Positions 16,005-25,018 of a stretch of 64,000 nucleotides of DNA are shown here, one piece after another. Position numbers and translations under genes: made by a program. How positions within the stretch are numbered: position 1 is the stretch's first letter; each line of letters opens with the position of its first letter. This DNA comes from Polynucleobacter sp. MWH-CaK5. GTDB taxonomy: Bacteria; Pseudomonadota; Gammaproteobacteria; Burkholderiales; Burkholderiaceae. The stretch lies in assembly GCF_018687615.1 (NCBI RefSeq), contig NZ_CP061299.1:806001-870000 (forward strand), read 5' to 3'. The notes under the pieces were generated by a model. It was not told the DNA's origin. It worked only from the letters and a program-made list of their open reading frames with translations, and did not search any database.

Positions 16005-17368
16005 TGGCGAAAATTAAATCTGTTTATGTTTGCCAGGCTTGTGGAGGTCTATCAGCCAAGTGGCAGGGGCAGTGTCCCAACTGCGAGGCTTGGAATTCCA
16101 TGGAAGAAACTGTGGAAGACAAGCCTTCAACTAATCGCTTTCAAAGCTTGGCAAAAGCTGCACCAAAACAAAAACTATCCGTTATAGAAGCTGAGGATTT
16201 ACCGCGCATCAGCACAGGTGTTGATGAGTTTGATCGGGTGTTGGGTGGTGGTTTGGTCACTGGTGGTGTTGCATTGATTGGTGGAGACCCTGGTATTGGT
16301 AAATCCACTTTGCTTTTGCAAGCGCTCGCAGCAATGAGTGCTAGAGGTGATTCTGTTCTTTACATCAGCGGGGAAGAGTCCGGCGCGCAAATTGCTTTGA
16401 GAGCAAAGCGCTTGGGAATACAGGCTCCTGATCTAGAAGTATTGGCAGAAATCCAGCTAGAAAAATTATTGGCGACCATTGAATCAGCCAGACCTACTGT
16501 GGTTGTTGTTGATTCGATACAAACCGTTTATTCAGAAGCTTTGAGTTCAGCTCCTGGTTCAGTGGCTCAGGTCAAAGAATGCGCAGCCCAACTGACACGC
16601 TTGGCCAAAACAACAGGTGTTTGCATGATCATGGTGGGCCATGTCACCAAAGAAGGTAATTTGGCAGGCCCTAGAGTCTTAGAACACATCGTTGACACAG
16701 TTTTGTATTTTGAAGGCGATACGCACTCATCGTTTAGGTTGGTTCGAGCCTTTAAAAACCGTTTTGGTGCTGTGAATGAATTGGGTGTTTTTGCCATGAC
16801 CGATAAAGGTCTTAAAGGTGTGGCGAATCCATCAGCTTTATTCTTGTCGCAGCACGATCAAATCGTTCCTGGTTCTTGTGTGTTGGTGACGCAAGAGGGC
16901 AGTCGACCATTGTTGGTTGAGATTCAAGCATTGGTGGATGCAGCCCATGTTCCCAATCCACGCAGATTGGCTTTAGGTTTAGAGCAACACCGTTTGGCCA
17001 TGCTTTTAGCCGTACTTCATCGTCATGCAGGCATTGCTTGTTTTGATCAAGATGTCTTCTTGAATGCGGTAGGTGGTGTAAAAATCACCGAGCCAGCAGC
17101 TGACTTGGCAGTTTTATTAGCTATCCAGTCATCCATGAAAAATAAAGCATTGCCAAAGAATTTAATTGTCTTTGGTGAGGTTGGTTTGGCTGGAGAAATC
17201 AGACCATGTCCAAGAGGTCAGGAGCGTCTCAAAGAAGCTGCCAAGTTAGGCTTTAAGCAGGCCATCGTTCCTAAGGCCAATGCCCCTAAAACAAACATAC
17301 CTGGCTTAACTATTTTTGCTGTTGATCGAATTGATCAGGCCATTCAAGCCGCCAGAAATCTAGAGTGA
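16004..17368 (+). CDS. radA: DNA repair protein RadA
   Basis: A RecA-like, DnaB-type branch-migration ATPase that processes recombination intermediates. Order of elements: an N-terminal zinc finger (C10, C13, C24, C27), the Walker A loop GGDPGIGKST (93-102), Walker B in VVVVDSIQTVY, the RadA-specific KNRFG motif in FKNRFGAVNELGVF, and a C-terminal Lon-protease-like domain (about 280-454, with GGVKITEPAADLAVLLA) that lacks a protease role. At 454 residues it is full length. Its ATG shares an A with the stop of the preceding exported-protein gene. A short AT-rich hairpin (17371-17390) lies between it and the convergent prmB. Confidence 0.97.
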   Translation: MAKIKSVYVCQACGGLSAKWQGQCPNCEAWNSMEETVEDKPSTNRFQSLAKAAPKQKLSVIEAEDLPRISTGVDEFDRVLGGGLVTGGVALIGGDPGIGKSTLLLQALAAMSARGDSVLYISGEESGAQIALRAKRLGIQAPDLEVLAEIQLEKLLATIESARPTVVVVDSIQTVYSEALSSAPGSVAQVKECAAQLTRLAKTTGVCMIMVGHVTKEGNLAGPRVLEHIVDTVLYFEGDTHSSFRLVRAFKNRFGAVNELGVFAMTDKGLKGVANPSALFLSQHDQIVPGSCVLVTQEGSRPLLVEIQALVDAAHVPNPRRLALGLEQHRLAMLLAVLHRHAGIACFDQDVFLNAVGGVKITEPAADLAVLLAIQSSMKNKALPKNLIVFGEVGLAGEIRPCPRGQERLKEAAKLGFKQAIVPKANAPKTNIPGLTIFAVDRIDQAIQAARNLE

Positions 17369-17388
17369 CGAATCTATAGTTTTTTAGA

Positions 17389-18270
17389 TTAAAGGTCTTC
17401 TGCTTGAATCAGTAAGACCTGATCGTCGCCGGCAGAAACTTCTAGCCATGTGACTGGGATCTCAGGAAATGCATCGGAGAAGTTTTTAGCTTCATTCCCA
17501 ATCTCAATCACCAAAGCGCCATCAGGTTTTAAATAATCTTTGGCATTCGCAATGATTTTTCGAACGATGTCCATCCCATCAACTCCACCGGCCAAAGATA
17601 TTTCTGGTTCAGCGTGATATTCAGGTGGAAGGTTGGCCATCGATGTTGCATTTACATACGGTGGATTGCAAATGATCAAATCAAATAAATTTTCTTCATT
17701 GGGTGAGGGCAAGGATTCAAATAAATCACCTTGGTGAATCTCGATTTGTTCACTGAGATTGTGGCGGTCAATATTCTTAGCTGCCAATGACAAGGCTTGC
17801 ATGCTGATATCAGATCCTGATACTTCTACATCTGGGCAAGATAGAGCCATCAAAATCGCCAATGAGCCATTGCCAGTGCAAAGGTCTAAGACTTTGGCGC
17901 TTGGAGGTAACCAAGGCTCTAAGTGACCATCGACAATTAACTCTGCAATGAATGAGCGCGGTACGATGCTGCGTTCATCGCAATAGAATGGAATGCCCAT
18001 CAACCAAGCTTCACCCAAGATGTAGGCCAAAGGTTTGCGGCTGGTGATGCGCTCAAGAGCCCAAGCATTGATTTGGGTGAGCAATTCAGGGGTGATTGGT
18101 GTGTCTAGAGCTTCTGCAGCGTCTTCAGGAGGAAATCCTAATGCTGTTGCAATGATCCAAAGAGCTTCGCTTTGCGCATCAATGGCGCCATGACCATAAT
18201 TCAATCCAGCGAGATCTAATTTCTCGGTCAGCTCTTGCCAACAAACTTCTAAAGTTAAATCAGTATTCAT
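17389..18270 (-). CDS. prmB: 50S ribosomal protein L3 glutamine methyltransferase
   Basis: An N5-glutamine methyltransferase that modifies ribosomal protein L3 using SAM. An N-terminal helical domain (about 1-95) carries the substrate-site segment LERITSRKPLAYILGE. The Rossmann methyltransferase domain has VLDLCTGNGSLAILMA (motif I) and the catalytic ICNPPYVNA, which binds the glutamine side chain. The segment CDERSIVPRSFIAELI distinguishes PrmB from the release-factor enzyme PrmC, which has a different consensus here. The 293 residues are normal. It is 23 bases downstream of dapE on the minus strand and convergent with radA. Confidence 0.92.
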   Translation of the reverse strand: MNTDLTLEVCWQELTEKLDLAGLNYGHGAIDAQSEALWIIATALGFPPEDAAEALDTPITPELLTQINAWALERITSRKPLAYILGEAWLMGIPFYCDERSIVPRSFIAELIVDGHLEPWLPPSAKVLDLCTGNGSLAILMALSCPDVEVSGSDISMQALSLAAKNIDRHNLSEQIEIHQGDLFESLPSPNEENLFDLIICNPPYVNATSMANLPPEYHAEPEISLAGGVDGMDIVRKIIANAKDYLKPDGALVIEIGNEAKNFSDAFPEIPVTWLEVSAGDDQVLLIQAEDL

Positions 18271-18293
18271 GAATGTGTTGAATAAGTTAAAGC

Positions 18294-19451
18294 TTAAGCA
18301 ATTAACTTTTCTAAAACACCTTTGTAAATATTTTTAAGTGGCTCGATATCGGCAAGCTCAACACGTTCGTTGATTTGATGAATGGTGGCATTACGCGGTC
18401 CAAATTCAACTACTTGAGGGCAGATCTTTGCAATAAAGCGAGCATCGCTGGTGCCGCCAGTTGTGGAAAGCTCTGCGGCCACATTTGTTACGGCCTGAAT
18501 GGATGCTTGCATGGCTTGAGACAGCTCGCCTGGTTGCGTCAAAAATGGCTCACCACTCAAATTCCATTCGATCGTGTAATTCAATTGATGCTTTTTAAGG
18601 ATTGCTTCGAGTTTCTCTTTTAGTTTGTCAGCTGTATTTTCAGTTGAGAAACGGAAATTGAAATCAACCACTACCTCGCTTGGAATAATATTGGTGGCAC
18701 CAGTTCCTGCATGGATGTTAGAAACTTGCCATGCGGTTGGTTGGAAGTGAGCATTCCCCTGATCCCAAGTAACGCTAGCAAGTTCAGCAAGAGCAGGAGC
18801 CAATAAGTGAATCGGATTTTTTGCCAAATGAGGATAGGCAATATGACCTTGAACACCAATCACTTTTAATTTGCCAGACAAAGAACCACGACGACCATTT
18901 TTGATCGTGTCTCCTAATTGATCAACCGAGGTTGGCTCACCGACCACGCAGTAATCTAAACGTTCACCACGTTTCTTTAATTCATTACAAACAATCACGG
19001 TGCCATCGTGCGCTGGACCCTCTTCATCGCTGGTCAATAAAAAGGCAATTGAGCCTTTGTGATCAGGATGTTGTGCTACAAACTCTTCAGTGGCCACCAC
19101 AAAAGCAGCCAATGAAGTCTTCATATCTGCGGAACCGCGACCATATAAAAAACCATCTTGCTGAGTTGGTTGAAATGGATTTGAAGACCACTTATCAAGT
19201 GGACCCGTTGGCACCACATCAGTGTGACCAGCAAAGCTCAACAGTGACCCTGTTTTACCCAGACTGCCTCTTTTAACGGCCCATAAATTGGTCACCCTGA
19301 AGTGATCAGGACCACTCATCATGGTTTCGCATTCAAAACCAATCGCTTTGAGTCTATTGGCAATTAGGTCTTGGCAGCCACCATCGGCAGGCGTTACAGA
19401 ATTCTGAGAAATCAGTTGTTCTGTTAAGAATAAGGTTGAGTTTGTAGTCAC
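18294..19451 (-). CDS. dapE: Succinyl-diaminopimelate desuccinylase
   Basis: A di-zinc M20 hydrolase that releases succinate from N-succinyl-LL-diaminopimelate in the lysine/meso-DAP route. Metal and catalytic motifs are visible: FAGHTDVVPTGP (His ligand and catalytic Asp), YGRGSADMK (bridging Asp), TSDEEGPAHDG (catalytic Glu and Glu ligand), VVGEPTS, and the C-terminal His in NATIHQINERV. The dimerisation domain is about residues 180-295. The 385-residue length is usual. It starts with GTG at 19451, 22 bases after dapD, so the two consecutive steps of the succinylase branch are made from one transcript. The ribosome-binding site is weak. Confidence 0.96.
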   Translation of the reverse strand: MTTNSTLFLTEQLISQNSVTPADGGCQDLIANRLKAIGFECETMMSGPDHFRVTNLWAVKRGSLGKTGSLLSFAGHTDVVPTGPLDKWSSNPFQPTQQDGFLYGRGSADMKTSLAAFVVATEEFVAQHPDHKGSIAFLLTSDEEGPAHDGTVIVCNELKKRGERLDYCVVGEPTSVDQLGDTIKNGRRGSLSGKLKVIGVQGHIAYPHLAKNPIHLLAPALAELASVTWDQGNAHFQPTAWQVSNIHAGTGATNIIPSEVVVDFNFRFSTENTADKLKEKLEAILKKHQLNYTIEWNLSGEPFLTQPGELSQAMQASIQAVTNVAAELSTTGGTSDARFIAKICPQVVEFGPRNATIHQINERVELADIEPLKNIYKGVLEKLIA

Positions 19452-19473
19452 GATTAATCTTTAATGAGTTAGC

Positions 19474-20307
19474 TTAGTCTCTTAATAGATCGTTAATAGC
19501 TGTTTTAGCTCTGGTTTGAGCATCTACCTTCTTAACGATGATGGCTGCATAGAGGCTGTATTTACCGCATGCTGATGGCAATGAGCCAGGAACAACCACT
19601 GAGCCAGCTGGTACACGACCATAGTGAACTTCACCAGTTTCACGGTCATAAATCTTGGTGCTTTGACCAATGTACACACCCATTGATAAAACAGCGTTTT
19701 CTTCAATCACAACACCTTCAACCACTTCAGAGCGCGCTCCGATGAAGCAGTTATCTTCAATGATCACTGGACCTGCTTGAACAGGCTCTAGAACCCCGCC
19801 GATACCAACGCCACCTGAAAGGTGAACATTCTTACCAATTTGGGCACATGAACCAACAGTTGCCCAGGTGTCAACCATCGAACCTTCATCCACATAAGCG
19901 CCGATATTGACGTATGAGGGCATTAAAACCACATTTTTGCCAATAAATGAACCGCGACGAGCTGTTGCCGGTGGAACTACGCGGAAACCGCCTTTGGCAA
20001 AGTCTTCAGCCGTGTAATTAGCGAATTTGGTTGGAACTTTGTCGTAAAACTGTGGGAAACCATTGGTGCCATTGGCTGACATCACCTGGTTGTCTTCTAA
20101 GCGGAAAGAGATCAAAACGGCCTTTTTAACCCATTGATTCACATTCCATTTACCCACTGATTGACGCTCAGCAACGCGAATAGACCCGTCATTTAAGCCA
20201 GCTAATACGGTAGCCACTGCCTCGCGAACCTCTTTTGGGGCTGCTGAAGGTGATAGGCTTGCGCGGTCTTCCCAGGCTTGATCAATGATGTTCTGTAGCG
20301 TTGGCAT
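19474..20307 (-). CDS. dapD: Tetrahydrodipicolinate N-succinyltransferase
   Basis: Transfers succinyl from succinyl-CoA to tetrahydrodipicolinate, the committing step of the succinylase DAP pathway. An N-terminal helical domain (DQAWEDRASLSP onward) is followed by a left-handed beta-helix made of hexapeptide repeats (about 110-230, e.g. NVVLMPSYVNIGAYVDEGSM and SCAQIGKNVHLSGGVGIGG). The C-terminus has the usual KVDAQTRAKTAINDLLR. ATG 20307 is chosen over the frame's first start at 20334: AAAGGAAAAAGAG precedes it and the protein then starts PTLQNIIDQAWE as in homologues. A TATAAT box at 20353-20348 on the minus strand suggests a promoter shared with dapE. Confidence 0.97.
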   Translation of the reverse strand: MPTLQNIIDQAWEDRASLSPSAAPKEVREAVATVLAGLNDGSIRVAERQSVGKWNVNQWVKKAVLISFRLEDNQVMSANGTNGFPQFYDKVPTKFANYTAEDFAKGGFRVVPPATARRGSFIGKNVVLMPSYVNIGAYVDEGSMVDTWATVGSCAQIGKNVHLSGGVGIGGVLEPVQAGPVIIEDNCFIGARSEVVEGVVIEENAVLSMGVYIGQSTKIYDRETGEVHYGRVPAGSVVVPGSLPSACGKYSLYAAIIVKKVDAQTRAKTAINDLLRD

Positions 20308-20429
20308 AAACTCTTTTTCCTTTAAAAATAACAAGTAATAAGCCTAGATTATATCTGTCGACTCCAGGAAGTGCTCTTTCTATCCCTACCTTGGTATCAT
20401 CACAATGATTACATTAAAAGAAGTTAGCC

Positions 20430-23400
20430 GTGCGACTTAAATCTATAAAACTTTCAGGGTTCAAATCCTTCGTAGATCCTACTCATTTCGAGCTTCCAGG
20501 CCAATTAATTGGCGTTGTGGGACCGAACGGTTGTGGTAAATCCAACATCATTGACGCTGTTCGCTGGGTTTTAGGTGAATCGAGGGCCAGTGAATTGCGT
20601 GGCGAGTCCATGCAGGACGTTATTTTTAATGGCTCAGGCCAAAGAAAGCCTGCCGGTCGTTCAAGTGTTGAGTTGATATTTGACAACACCGATGGTCGCG
20701 CCGCTGGTCAATGGAGCACTTTTGCTGAATTGTCAGTCAAACGTGTGCTGACTCGTGATGGAGCTTCTAGCTATTACATCAATAATCAAACGGTCAGACG
20801 TAAAGACATTCATGATATGTTCATGGGTACTGGTTTAGGTCCTCGTGCTTACGCCATCATTGGTCAGGGCATGATCTCAAGAATCATTGAAGCCAAACCA
20901 GAAGAGTTACGTGTTTTCTTGGAAGAGGCTGCCGGTGTATCTAAGTACAAAGAGCGTCGTAAAGAGACTGAATCTCGTTTGGAAGATACCAGAGAAAACT
21001 TGACCCGAGTAGAAGACATTCTGCGTGAGTTAACTCAGAATCTCACCAAGCTAGAGGGTCAGGCTCAAGTTGCTGAAAAATACAAAGATCTGAATACCCA
21101 GATGACACAGCAACAACAATTGTTGTGGTTGGTTCGTCAGACTGAAGCAGGTAAAGAGCAAGAGCGTCACGCCAATGCCATCAGAGATTCTCAAGTTCAA
21201 CTAGAAGAACAAACAGCTAAGCTGCGTCATGCAGAAGCTGAATTAGAAGAATTAAGAAGTTCTCATTACACATCTCAAGATTTGGTTTCAACGGCTCAAG
21301 GTGAGCTTTATGAAGTGAATGCTGAAGTGGGTAAGCTTGAGAATGAGATTCGTTATGTTCAAGAATCACGTGCACGCCTACAGCAACAGATTTCAGATTT
21401 GCAAGCGCAGTTATCTCGTTGGTCTTCACAAGAAGTGGCTGCTGCAGATGCATTGCGTCAAACCAATATTGATTTAGAGTCTGCTCGCGAAAACGAAGAG
21501 CGTTTCTTAGAGGCTCTTCATCAGGTTCAGGAGAAGTTGCCAGCGCACGAAGTAACTTATTTAGAAACACAAAAAGCTTTGGATCAAGCGCGTGAAGCTG
21601 TGTCCTCAACTGATCAGCGTTTAGCAAGTTTGGCTGAGAGAGTTTTGGCTGCTGGTCGTCAATTAGATCAACTTCATCAACGTCAAGAGCGCTTACAAGC
21701 AGACTTATCTAGTTTGGTAAAACCTGATGCTGAGGCTCTTAGCTTGGCTACTGATCGCCAAACCATGGCTCAGCGCAAGGCTGATGAAGCCCAAGAAGTT
21801 TCTGAAGCAGCCAATGTGAGTGTTCCAGAAGCAGATGCGACGCGACAAAAAGCTCAGCAGACATTGCAAGAATCTTCTGCGGCATTGAGTCAAACGCAAG
21901 CTCGTCTCAGTGCGTTGCAAGCATTGCAAGAAAAAGTTCAAGCTCAAGCCAAAGTTGGTCCGTGGTTAGAGCAAAAAGGCCTCAATAAAAAACAACGCCT
22001 ATGGCAAGACTTGCAAGTTGAAAAGGGTTGGGAAACTGCTCTTGAAGCTGTCTTGCGTGAGCGAGTCACTGCTTTACAAGCGGGCGATTTGAATGAGGCT
22101 GTTCGTCTTGCACAAGATGCGCCGCCATCTCGTTTGGCTTTCTATTCTGGTAACGGTGTTTCTAATTCAGATTCAAGCGTCAACGGTTTGACCAGTTTGA
22201 TGAGCCGTGTTCAGGTCAAAGACTCTGGCATTAAAGCTGTGATCCAAGAGTGGTTGGGCAATGTTTATATTGCCGATAGCTTAGAAGACGCCATGCGTCG
22301 TCGTGAACAGCTACCTCAAGGTGGCGTTCTTTTGGTCAAAGAAGGGCACATTGTTAGTCGTGTGAGTTTGCAGCTCTATGCCGAAGACTCAGAGCAAGCT
22401 GGCTTGTTGGCTCGTGGTCAAGAAATTGAAAACTTAGACTTACAGTTAAAAGCTCAGCAATTGATTCTTGATGAAGCTCAGAGTGAAGCCAACAGAGCGC
22501 AGTCTGCCTATCATCAAGCACATCAGTTAGCCCAGCAGGCTCGCCAAACGGCTGAGCAAGCTGTGAGAGAGGCGCACAACCTAGAGGTTGAGCGTTTGCA
22601 ATTAGCTCAGGCTGATGAAAAATACAGAAGCAGAGCAGATCAAATCAATCGTGAACTTGATGAGCTCACTCAGCAATCTGCTGAACTTCAATCAATCAGA
22701 GATGAAGGTCAGGGCGAGCTAGACCGTGTTCAAGATGAAAAAGGTGTGCATGGCGATAGTTTGACGACAGCACAAGACGCTTATCAAGCAGCACAGCATG
22801 CTCTTGAGCAAGCTCGTGAAGCTTTGCGTTTGTCTGAGCGTGAAGCAAGTGAAGCATCTTTCAATACAAGAACATTGGTTCAAAGAATCAGTGATCTAAC
22901 GCGTGATCAACAGTCTGCACAACAACAGGTGGGTGACATCCAAGTGAGCTTGGGCAATTCTCAAGAAGAGTTGCATGGCTTGTCTGATGAAGCTGCCCAA
23001 GATGCTTTACAAAACTTATTGATTCAAAGAAGCGCCCGTGAAGCTGCTTTGGCAAATGCCAGAACAGAAATGGATGCTATCTCCCATCGTTTGCGCGAAG
23101 GTGATGAGGCACGTTTAACAATTGAGCGCAGTTTGCAACCTTTGCGTGATAAGGCGATGGAGCTTCAACTCAAGGAGCAAGCGGCTCGCTTGAACGTTGA
23201 GCAATTTGCAACCATGTTGATGGATGCTGAGGCCAATGTTGAGGAATTGCAAGCACGCCTAACGCCTGACATGAAGGTCAGCACTTTGCAATCTGAAGTG
23301 AACAAGCTTAACCAAGAAATTCAAGGTTTGGGTCCTGTGAACATGGCGGCTCTTGAAGAGTTGGCCAGTGCGCACGAGCGTAAGACGTTCTTGGATGCTC

Positions 23401-23945
23401 AATCAGCTGATTTGAATGAAGCGATCAATACATTGACGGATGCTATTTCAAAAATTGACGCTGAAACGCGTGAATTGTTGCAAGGCACATTTGATCAGGT
23501 GAACGAACATTTTGCGAAACTATTCCCAGACTTATTTGGTGGCGGAAACGCCAAGTTGGTGATGACTGGTGAAGAGATTTTAGATTCTGGTGTTCAGGTG
23601 ATGGCTCAACCGCCAGGCAAGAAGAATTCAACCATTCATTTGTTGTCAGGTGGCGAAAAAGCTTTGACTGCGATTGCTTTGGTCTTCTCATTGTTCCAAT
23701 TGAACCCAGCCCCATTCTGTTTACTGGATGAGGTTGATGCTCCATTGGACGATGCGAACACGGGTCGTTATGCTGACATGGTTGCAAGAATGTCTAAAAA
23801 TACTCAATTCGTCTTTATTTCACACAACAAGATCACCATGGAAATCGCTAGCCAATTGATTGGTGTCACGATGCAAGAGCAGGGTGTTTCTAGAATTGTT
23901 GCCGTTGACTTAGAGGCTGCGGCAACGATGGTGGAGGCTGCTTAA
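20430..23945 (+). CDS. smc: Chromosome segregation protein SMC
   Basis: The structural-maintenance-of-chromosomes ATPase that extrudes DNA loops with ScpA/ScpB. The N-terminal head has Walker A GPNGCGKSN (31-39) and the Q-loop region in YAIIGQGMISRI. Two long coiled coils, extremely rich in Gln/Glu/Ala, flank the hinge domain (about 505-650, starting KVGPWLEQKGL and including LPQGGVLLVKEGH). The C-terminal head has the signature LSGGEKALTAIAL and Walker B FCLLDEVDAPLDD. At 1171 residues it is full length. It starts with GTG at 20430, divergent from dapD. The stop overlaps the zipA start (TAATG). Confidence 0.97.
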   Translation: MRLKSIKLSGFKSFVDPTHFELPGQLIGVVGPNGCGKSNIIDAVRWVLGESRASELRGESMQDVIFNGSGQRKPAGRSSVELIFDNTDGRAAGQWSTFAELSVKRVLTRDGASSYYINNQTVRRKDIHDMFMGTGLGPRAYAIIGQGMISRIIEAKPEELRVFLEEAAGVSKYKERRKETESRLEDTRENLTRVEDILRELTQNLTKLEGQAQVAEKYKDLNTQMTQQQQLLWLVRQTEAGKEQERHANAIRDSQVQLEEQTAKLRHAEAELEELRSSHYTSQDLVSTAQGELYEVNAEVGKLENEIRYVQESRARLQQQISDLQAQLSRWSSQEVAAADALRQTNIDLESARENEERFLEALHQVQEKLPAHEVTYLETQKALDQAREAVSSTDQRLASLAERVLAAGRQLDQLHQRQERLQADLSSLVKPDAEALSLATDRQTMAQRKADEAQEVSEAANVSVPEADATRQKAQQTLQESSAALSQTQARLSALQALQEKVQAQAKVGPWLEQKGLNKKQRLWQDLQVEKGWETALEAVLRERVTALQAGDLNEAVRLAQDAPPSRLAFYSGNGVSNSDSSVNGLTSLMSRVQVKDSGIKAVIQEWLGNVYIADSLEDAMRRREQLPQGGVLLVKEGHIVSRVSLQLYAEDSEQAGLLARGQEIENLDLQLKAQQLILDEAQSEANRAQSAYHQAHQLAQQARQTAEQAVREAHNLEVERLQLAQADEKYRSRADQINRELDELTQQSAELQSIRDEGQGELDRVQDEKGVHGDSLTTAQDAYQAAQHALEQAREALRLSEREASEASFNTRTLVQRISDLTRDQQSAQQQVGDIQVSLGNSQEELHGLSDEAAQDALQNLLIQRSAREAALANARTEMDAISHRLREGDEARLTIERSLQPLRDKAMELQLKEQAARLNVEQFATMLMDAEANVEELQARLTPDMKVSTLQSEVNKLNQEIQGLGPVNMAALEELASAHERKTFLDAQSADLNEAINTLTDAISKIDAETRELLQGTFDQVNEHFAKLFPDLFGGGNAKLVMTGEEILDSGVQVMAQPPGKKNSTIHLLSGGEKALTAIALVFSLFQLNPAPFCLLDEVDAPLDDANTGRYADMVARMSKNTQFVFISHNKITMEIASQLIGVTMQEQGVSRIVAVDLEAAATMVEAA

Positions 23946-25012
23946 TGGTTTGGTTCACTGAACTTGCTACATCCTTAGGGTTGTCGGATCTTCAGTTATC
24001 TCTTGGACTAATTGGTTTTAGTCTATTAGTCCTTGTCATGATTTATAACGCGATGCGTATTCGCAAGTTAGACAAGAGTGAATCGATGGACAACTCCACG
24101 GATTCATCGGAACCAAGTTTTTCATCGGTTGATACAGTCCTGGGCAAAGCTGAGCCAAGTCTTGGTGGTGCTGGTGGCCAAGTAATTCATTCTCAAGCTG
24201 TTTTGGCAAAGATTGATCCTTTGATCGATTGTGTTGCCACATTGCGTTTACCGGAGCCTATCACTGGTCAAGAAATTTTGAGTCAGCTATCTGACTGGCC
24301 AAAAAATACTCAATTTACCTGGCTACATGAAGGCTTGAGCACGGATGGTGTTTGGCAATCAATTTCGCCAGAGCTGAGTTTTACGGAACTCCAGTTGGCG
24401 ATTCAATTGGCCAACAGATCTGGCCCTATTGGCATGGTTGATTTGTCAGACTTTATTTCCAAAGCTCAATTGCTATCAAATGCTTTAGATGCTGAGTTAG
24501 ATTTGGCTTCTCACAATGAGGTCATCGAATCAGCTAAAAGTTTGGATGATTTTGCTGCAAAGTGTGACATTCAATTGGGCATCACCGTTGTTCCCAAAAA
24601 TGGTTTGTGGAGTTTGATGACTATTCAGAATGTGGCTAATAAAGCTGGATTCTTGTTGTCACGCGATGGTCGTGAATATCAGCGTGTTGTTTCCGATATG
24701 GTCATATATAAGTTGATAGCTGATCAAGCCAACTTCTTGCGCGATGATTTAAGTCAGTCAAATGTTCAGTATGTGACATTGCTGTTAAATCTTCCTCACG
24801 TATCTTATGAGATGACGCCATTTCAATTGATGCTGGATGATGCCAAGCTTTTGGCTGAAGCGCTCAACGGTCATTTGGTGGATGATGCTGGAAGGCCATT
24901 GGTTGATGAGGCTATCGTTGCCATCAAGGAACAGCTTGAAGAGATTTATCAGGCGATGATGGTTCAGGGTATTCCTGCAGGTTCTGCTGCTGCAAGCAGA
25001 CTTTATTCCTAG
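23945..25012 (+). CDS. zipA: Cell division protein ZipA
   Basis: An inner-membrane protein that tethers FtsZ to the membrane during division. One N-terminal membrane segment (about 17-34, LSLGLIGFSLLVLVMIY) is followed by a basic stretch (NAMRIRKLDK) and a short Ser-rich linker, much shorter than the Pro/Gln linker of E. coli ZipA. The C-terminal FtsZ-binding domain is about residues 205-345 (from AAKCDIQLGITVVPKNG). The N-terminal part of the linker region also contains a folded stretch (about 70-190) with LPEPITGQEILSQL. The order smc-zipA-ligA is conserved in beta- and gammaproteobacteria, which supports the call. Confidence 0.9.
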   Translation: MVWFTELATSLGLSDLQLSLGLIGFSLLVLVMIYNAMRIRKLDKSESMDNSTDSSEPSFSSVDTVLGKAEPSLGGAGGQVIHSQAVLAKIDPLIDCVATLRLPEPITGQEILSQLSDWPKNTQFTWLHEGLSTDGVWQSISPELSFTELQLAIQLANRSGPIGMVDLSDFISKAQLLSNALDAELDLASHNEVIESAKSLDDFAAKCDIQLGITVVPKNGLWSLMTIQNVANKAGFLLSRDGREYQRVVSDMVIYKLIADQANFLRDDLSQSNVQYVTLLLNLPHVSYEMTPFQLMLDDAKLLAEALNGHLVDDAGRPLVDEAIVAIKEQLEEIYQAMMVQGIPAGSAAASRLYS

Positions 25013-25018
25013 GTCCTT

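Noticed and set aside
17371..17390. Hairpin AATCTA/TAGATT between radA and prmB as a terminator
   Set aside because: Only six A/T-rich base pairs and the T-run lies in the loop, so it is too weak to call.
21217..21947. Antisense frames inside smc
   Set aside because: The Gln/Glu-rich coiled-coil coding in this region creates long complementary frames; no start signals or motifs.
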